A stretch of DNA of 8,643 bases from Akkermansia sp. (lineage in GTDB: Bacteria; Verrucomicrobiota; Verrucomicrobiia; Verrucomicrobiales; Akkermansiaceae). The DNA lies in assembly GCA_017379255.1 (NCBI GenBank), contig JAFNWZ010000427.1:1-8643 (forward strand), read 5' to 3'. Under the pieces are notes generated by a model, which saw nothing but the letters and a program-made list of their open reading frames with translations, was not told the origin of the DNA and did no database searches. Each line of letters opens with the position of its first letter. Positions within the stretch are counted from its first letter, which is position 1. Shown piece by piece: positions 7,226-8,643 of the stretch. The position numbers were made by a program, and so were the translations under genes.

Positions 7226-7648
7226 TCAGGCCTCGCAGATAATCACCTCACCGCGGAACACGATGAGCGCCGGCCCCGGCTCTCCGCCCTCCACCGTCAC
7301 GCTGTCATCATCATTCACCACACCCGTCACCACACCGTCCGTAGTTTCAAAACGGATTTTGTGAGAAGCAGTCTCCAGCAGGAAATCCACGAAGGCAGCA
7401 AAACAGCGCATTCCATCGGCGCACCCTGCCCCCTCTGCCCCATCGGCATGGAAAAAACGCATACGCACCGTCCGCCTGGACTGCCCCGGTTCTACAACAA
7501 TGACCCCATCCGCCCCGATACCGAAACGGCGGTTGCAAACATCCTTGATATTCTCCGGAGTCAGCACCGAGGAGAACGCAAGGTCACGGTTATCCACCAT
7601 CACAAAGTCATGGTCAGCCCCGGTCATCTTGTAGAATTCAAGCATCAT
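7226..7648 (-). CDS. Single-lobe DapF-like protein (diaminopimelate epimerase N-lobe)
   Basis: A 140-residue relative of diaminopimelate epimerase, about half the usual 270 or so. Family landmarks in order: FYKMTGADHDFVMVD (5-19, normally KMHGLGNDFVVVD), RRFGIGADG (40-48), FFHADGAEG (65-73, normally IFNADGSE) and CADGMRC (76-82, normally CGNGxRC) carrying the first catalytic Cys. After a strand near 117-123 the sequence goes directly to GPALIVFRGEV (125-135), which resembles the C-terminal end of full DapF (GPAxxVFxGE), and stops. The second lobe with the NPH and CGTGA-type Cys loop is missing. Three usual substrate Asn positions are His13, His67 and Asp78. The frame is clean and it leads an operon with aroK. 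Epimerase activity is doubtful: it could be a retained protein with a new role or a decaying gene. Start at 7648 (a second ATG follows at 7645) after the purine-rich GGCGGGG. Confidence 0.8.
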   Translation of the reverse strand: MMLEFYKMTGADHDFVMVDNRDLAFSSVLTPENIKDVCNRRFGIGADGVIVVEPGQSRRTVRMRFFHADGAEGAGCADGMRCFAAFVDFLLETASHKIRFETTDGVVTGVVNDDDSVTVEGGEPGPALIVFRGEVIICEA

Positions 7649-7657
7649 AGCCCCGCC

Positions 7658-7666
7658 ATTCTAGCA
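7658..7666 (-). promoter_or_regulatory. Extended -10 promoter of the DapF-like/aroK operon
   Basis: On the minus strand TGC-TAGAAT (7666-7658) matches an extended -10 element, with five of six bases of TATAAT. The expected -35 position (7686-7681, TTTTCC) is poor, as is usual for extended -10 promoters. Initiation about 7 bp downstream would fall near 7651, only a few bases before ATG 7648, so the mRNA would be almost leaderless or would use ATG 7645. Confidence 0.4.
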
Positions 7667-7699
7667 AAAAACAACCCGCAGGAAAAGGCAAAATCCTGC
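7666..7699 (-). terminator. Terminator of the AAA/DUF4143 gene
   Basis: On the minus strand a 6-bp stem (GCAGGA at 7699-7694, TCCTGC at 7683-7678, 10-nt A/T-rich loop) is followed by GGG and then TTGTTTTTT (7674-7666). It begins 26 bp after the stop of the ATPase gene and abuts the next promoter, cleanly separating the two units. Confidence 0.6.
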
Positions 7700-7725
7700 C
7701 CACCCCAGCATTTTTTACCGCAGCT

Positions 7726-8643
7726 TTAATGAAGTCCGGATAAATCAATATTGTAATAAGCAGGCTCTTCACTACCAGCTTCGAGGAACATAACCATATA
7801 TATGGGAGCATAAGTAATCCTGCCCACCCTTTTCAGATTATCATTGCACAACACAACAGCTTCCGGGAATGAATACTCTGAGCTATCCATCATATTAGCC
7901 AGCGCACGATGAACGGTGTAATCCTTACCTGATTTAACTTCTATCGGCAATACTTCCCCGTTCCGCTCAATGACGAAATCCAACTCTCCTCTCTTCTTGC
8001 TGTTGTAGTAATATGGATGAAAACCATGTGCCACCAGCTCCTGCGCCACAGCATTCTCGTAAACAGCTCCAAAATTAATTTCCTTATCACCAGCAAGTAC
8101 TTTCAGCTGAATACCAGAGGCATACTGCGCTGCCAGCAGCCCCACATCACTCTGGAACAACTTGAACAAATTGCGCGAACGAGCCAACAACAGCGGCACT
8201 TTAGGTTCCTCGACATTGTACACGGGAAGTGCCACCCCTGCATTCTTGAGCCACAAAAAGCCATCACTGTAGCGCTTCATCTTTGCATTTTTATTTAAAC
8301 TCTTAAGAATAAAACGCTTATTCGCAGCATTAAGTTCAGGCGGGATCAAATCAAATATCTCCCCAATGTTCAGCTTGCGCGCAGGATCGTACTGCGAAAT
8401 ATCCCGTTTGTATAAGTTGATGATGTCTTTCTGGGCTACAGCAACCTCGTGCAGATTGTGGCTTGCCAGATATTGGTTAACAGCAGCCGGCATCCCGCCT
8501 ACAACCAAATATAAACGAAACAGCTCCATCATCTTGTTATGAACAAAAGTATCTACCTCTGAGCGTTTTTCCCAGGCAGAACGCAACCGCTGTACGATAA
8601 AAGGCTCGACCCCAAGACAAGTGATAAATTCCTCAAAATCGAG
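7726..8643 (-). CDS. AAA ATPase of the AAA_14/DUF4143 family, N-terminus outside window
   Basis: C-terminal 305 residues of an ATPase of the AAA_14 plus DUF4143 type; the frame is open to the window edge, so the P-loop and Walker B regions are not visible. The first residues, LDFEEFITCLG, are the segment that usually ends the AAA part (DFEEF-LG). The DUF4143 half follows, with GGMPAAVNQYL near 49-59 and GAVYENAVAQEL near 192-203. GELDFVIERNG and LPIEVKSG (Asp222, Glu235, Lys237) form a PD-(D/E)XK nuclease-like core. Members are common, often patchily distributed and of unsettled function; defence, toxin-like and DNA-linked roles have been suggested but none is shown here. Sampled stretches are about 30-43% GC against about 65% in the catalase, hinting at acquisition by transfer. 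It has its own terminator and is not part of the aroK operon. Confidence 0.88.
   Translation of the reverse strand, partial: LDFEEFITCLGVEPFIVQRLRSAWEKRSEVDTFVHNKMMELFRLYLVVGGMPAAVNQYLASHNLHEVAVAQKDIINLYKRDISQYDPARKLNIGEIFDLIPPELNAANKRFILKSLNKNAKMKRYSDGFLWLKNAGVALPVYNVEEPKVPLLLARSRNLFKLFQSDVGLLAAQYASGIQLKVLAGDKEINFGAVYENAVAQELVAHGFHPYYYNSKKRGELDFVIERNGEVLPIEVKSGKDYTVHRALANMMDSSEYSFPEAVVLCNDNLKRVGRITYAPIYMVMFLEAGSEEPAYYNIDLSGLH

Noticed and set aside
7201..7235. A frameshift that would restore the missing DapF C-terminal lobe
   Set aside because: Only 13 bp separate the stop from aroK and the other frames there encode aroK or shadows; no NPH or CGTGA-like segment is present downstream.
7070..7729. 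A 219-codon + strand open frame opposite aroK and the DapF-like gene
   Set aside because: No domain seen; both minus-strand genes have clear family motifs, so this is a shadow frame.
1..8643. CRISPR arrays, tRNA or rRNA genes, insertion sequences, riboswitches
   Set aside because: No regularly spaced identical repeats, cloverleaf-like segments, transposase frames with terminal repeats or long structured leaders were seen; no gene-free stretch exceeds 300 bases.

Overview
The window looks like chromosome from a gut-type Verrucomicrobium, most likely Akkermansia or a close relative. The main reason is the 1224-residue secreted protein that ends in a PEP-CTERM tail (IPEP, a short hydrophobic stretch, then RRRRK), a form very common in that group. 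A biotin-enzyme carboxyltransferase without its own biotin domain, high GC in most genes and few Shine-Dalgarno sequences fit as well. The assignment is an inference from protein style; there is no rRNA in the window.

Layout. Two genes lie on the + strand: the 3' part of a haem catalase (1-1110, cut by the window edge) and the large surface protein (1218-4892). The surface protein has its own TATAAT promoter and a strong terminator hairpin. A second hairpin at 4997-5029 serves the facing minus-strand genes. From there to the end everything is on the minus strand. Read in the direction of transcription: a partial AAA/DUF4143 ATPase (8643-7726) with a terminator, a 140-residue DapF-like protein (7648-7226), shikimate kinase aroK (7212-6646), and the carboxyltransferase subunit (6552-5053). 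The DapF-like gene and aroK are 13 bp apart and clearly one transcription unit. The carboxyltransferase is 93 bp further on with its own promoter-like sequence.

Roles. Catalase removes hydrogen peroxide. The carboxyltransferase belongs to the oxaloacetate/methylmalonyl-CoA/pyruvate carboxyl-transfer step of succinate-propionate metabolism and must use a biotin carrier encoded elsewhere. AroK is a step of aromatic amino acid synthesis. The surface protein is probably exported and anchored at the cell envelope.

Most unusual item. The DapF-like protein keeps the N-terminal lobe of diaminopimelate epimerase, including the Cys loop, and then runs straight into what looks like the last strand of the full enzyme. 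The whole second lobe, with the second catalytic Cys, is absent, and three positions that are normally substrate-binding Asn are His, His and Asp. The frame is intact and the gene is embedded in an operon, so it may be a retained single-lobe protein with a changed role. The second notable item is the Chlamydia Pmp-style GGA/FxxN repeat block joined to a PEP-CTERM anchor. The third is a likely misjoin or duplication in the first 22 bases of the window.
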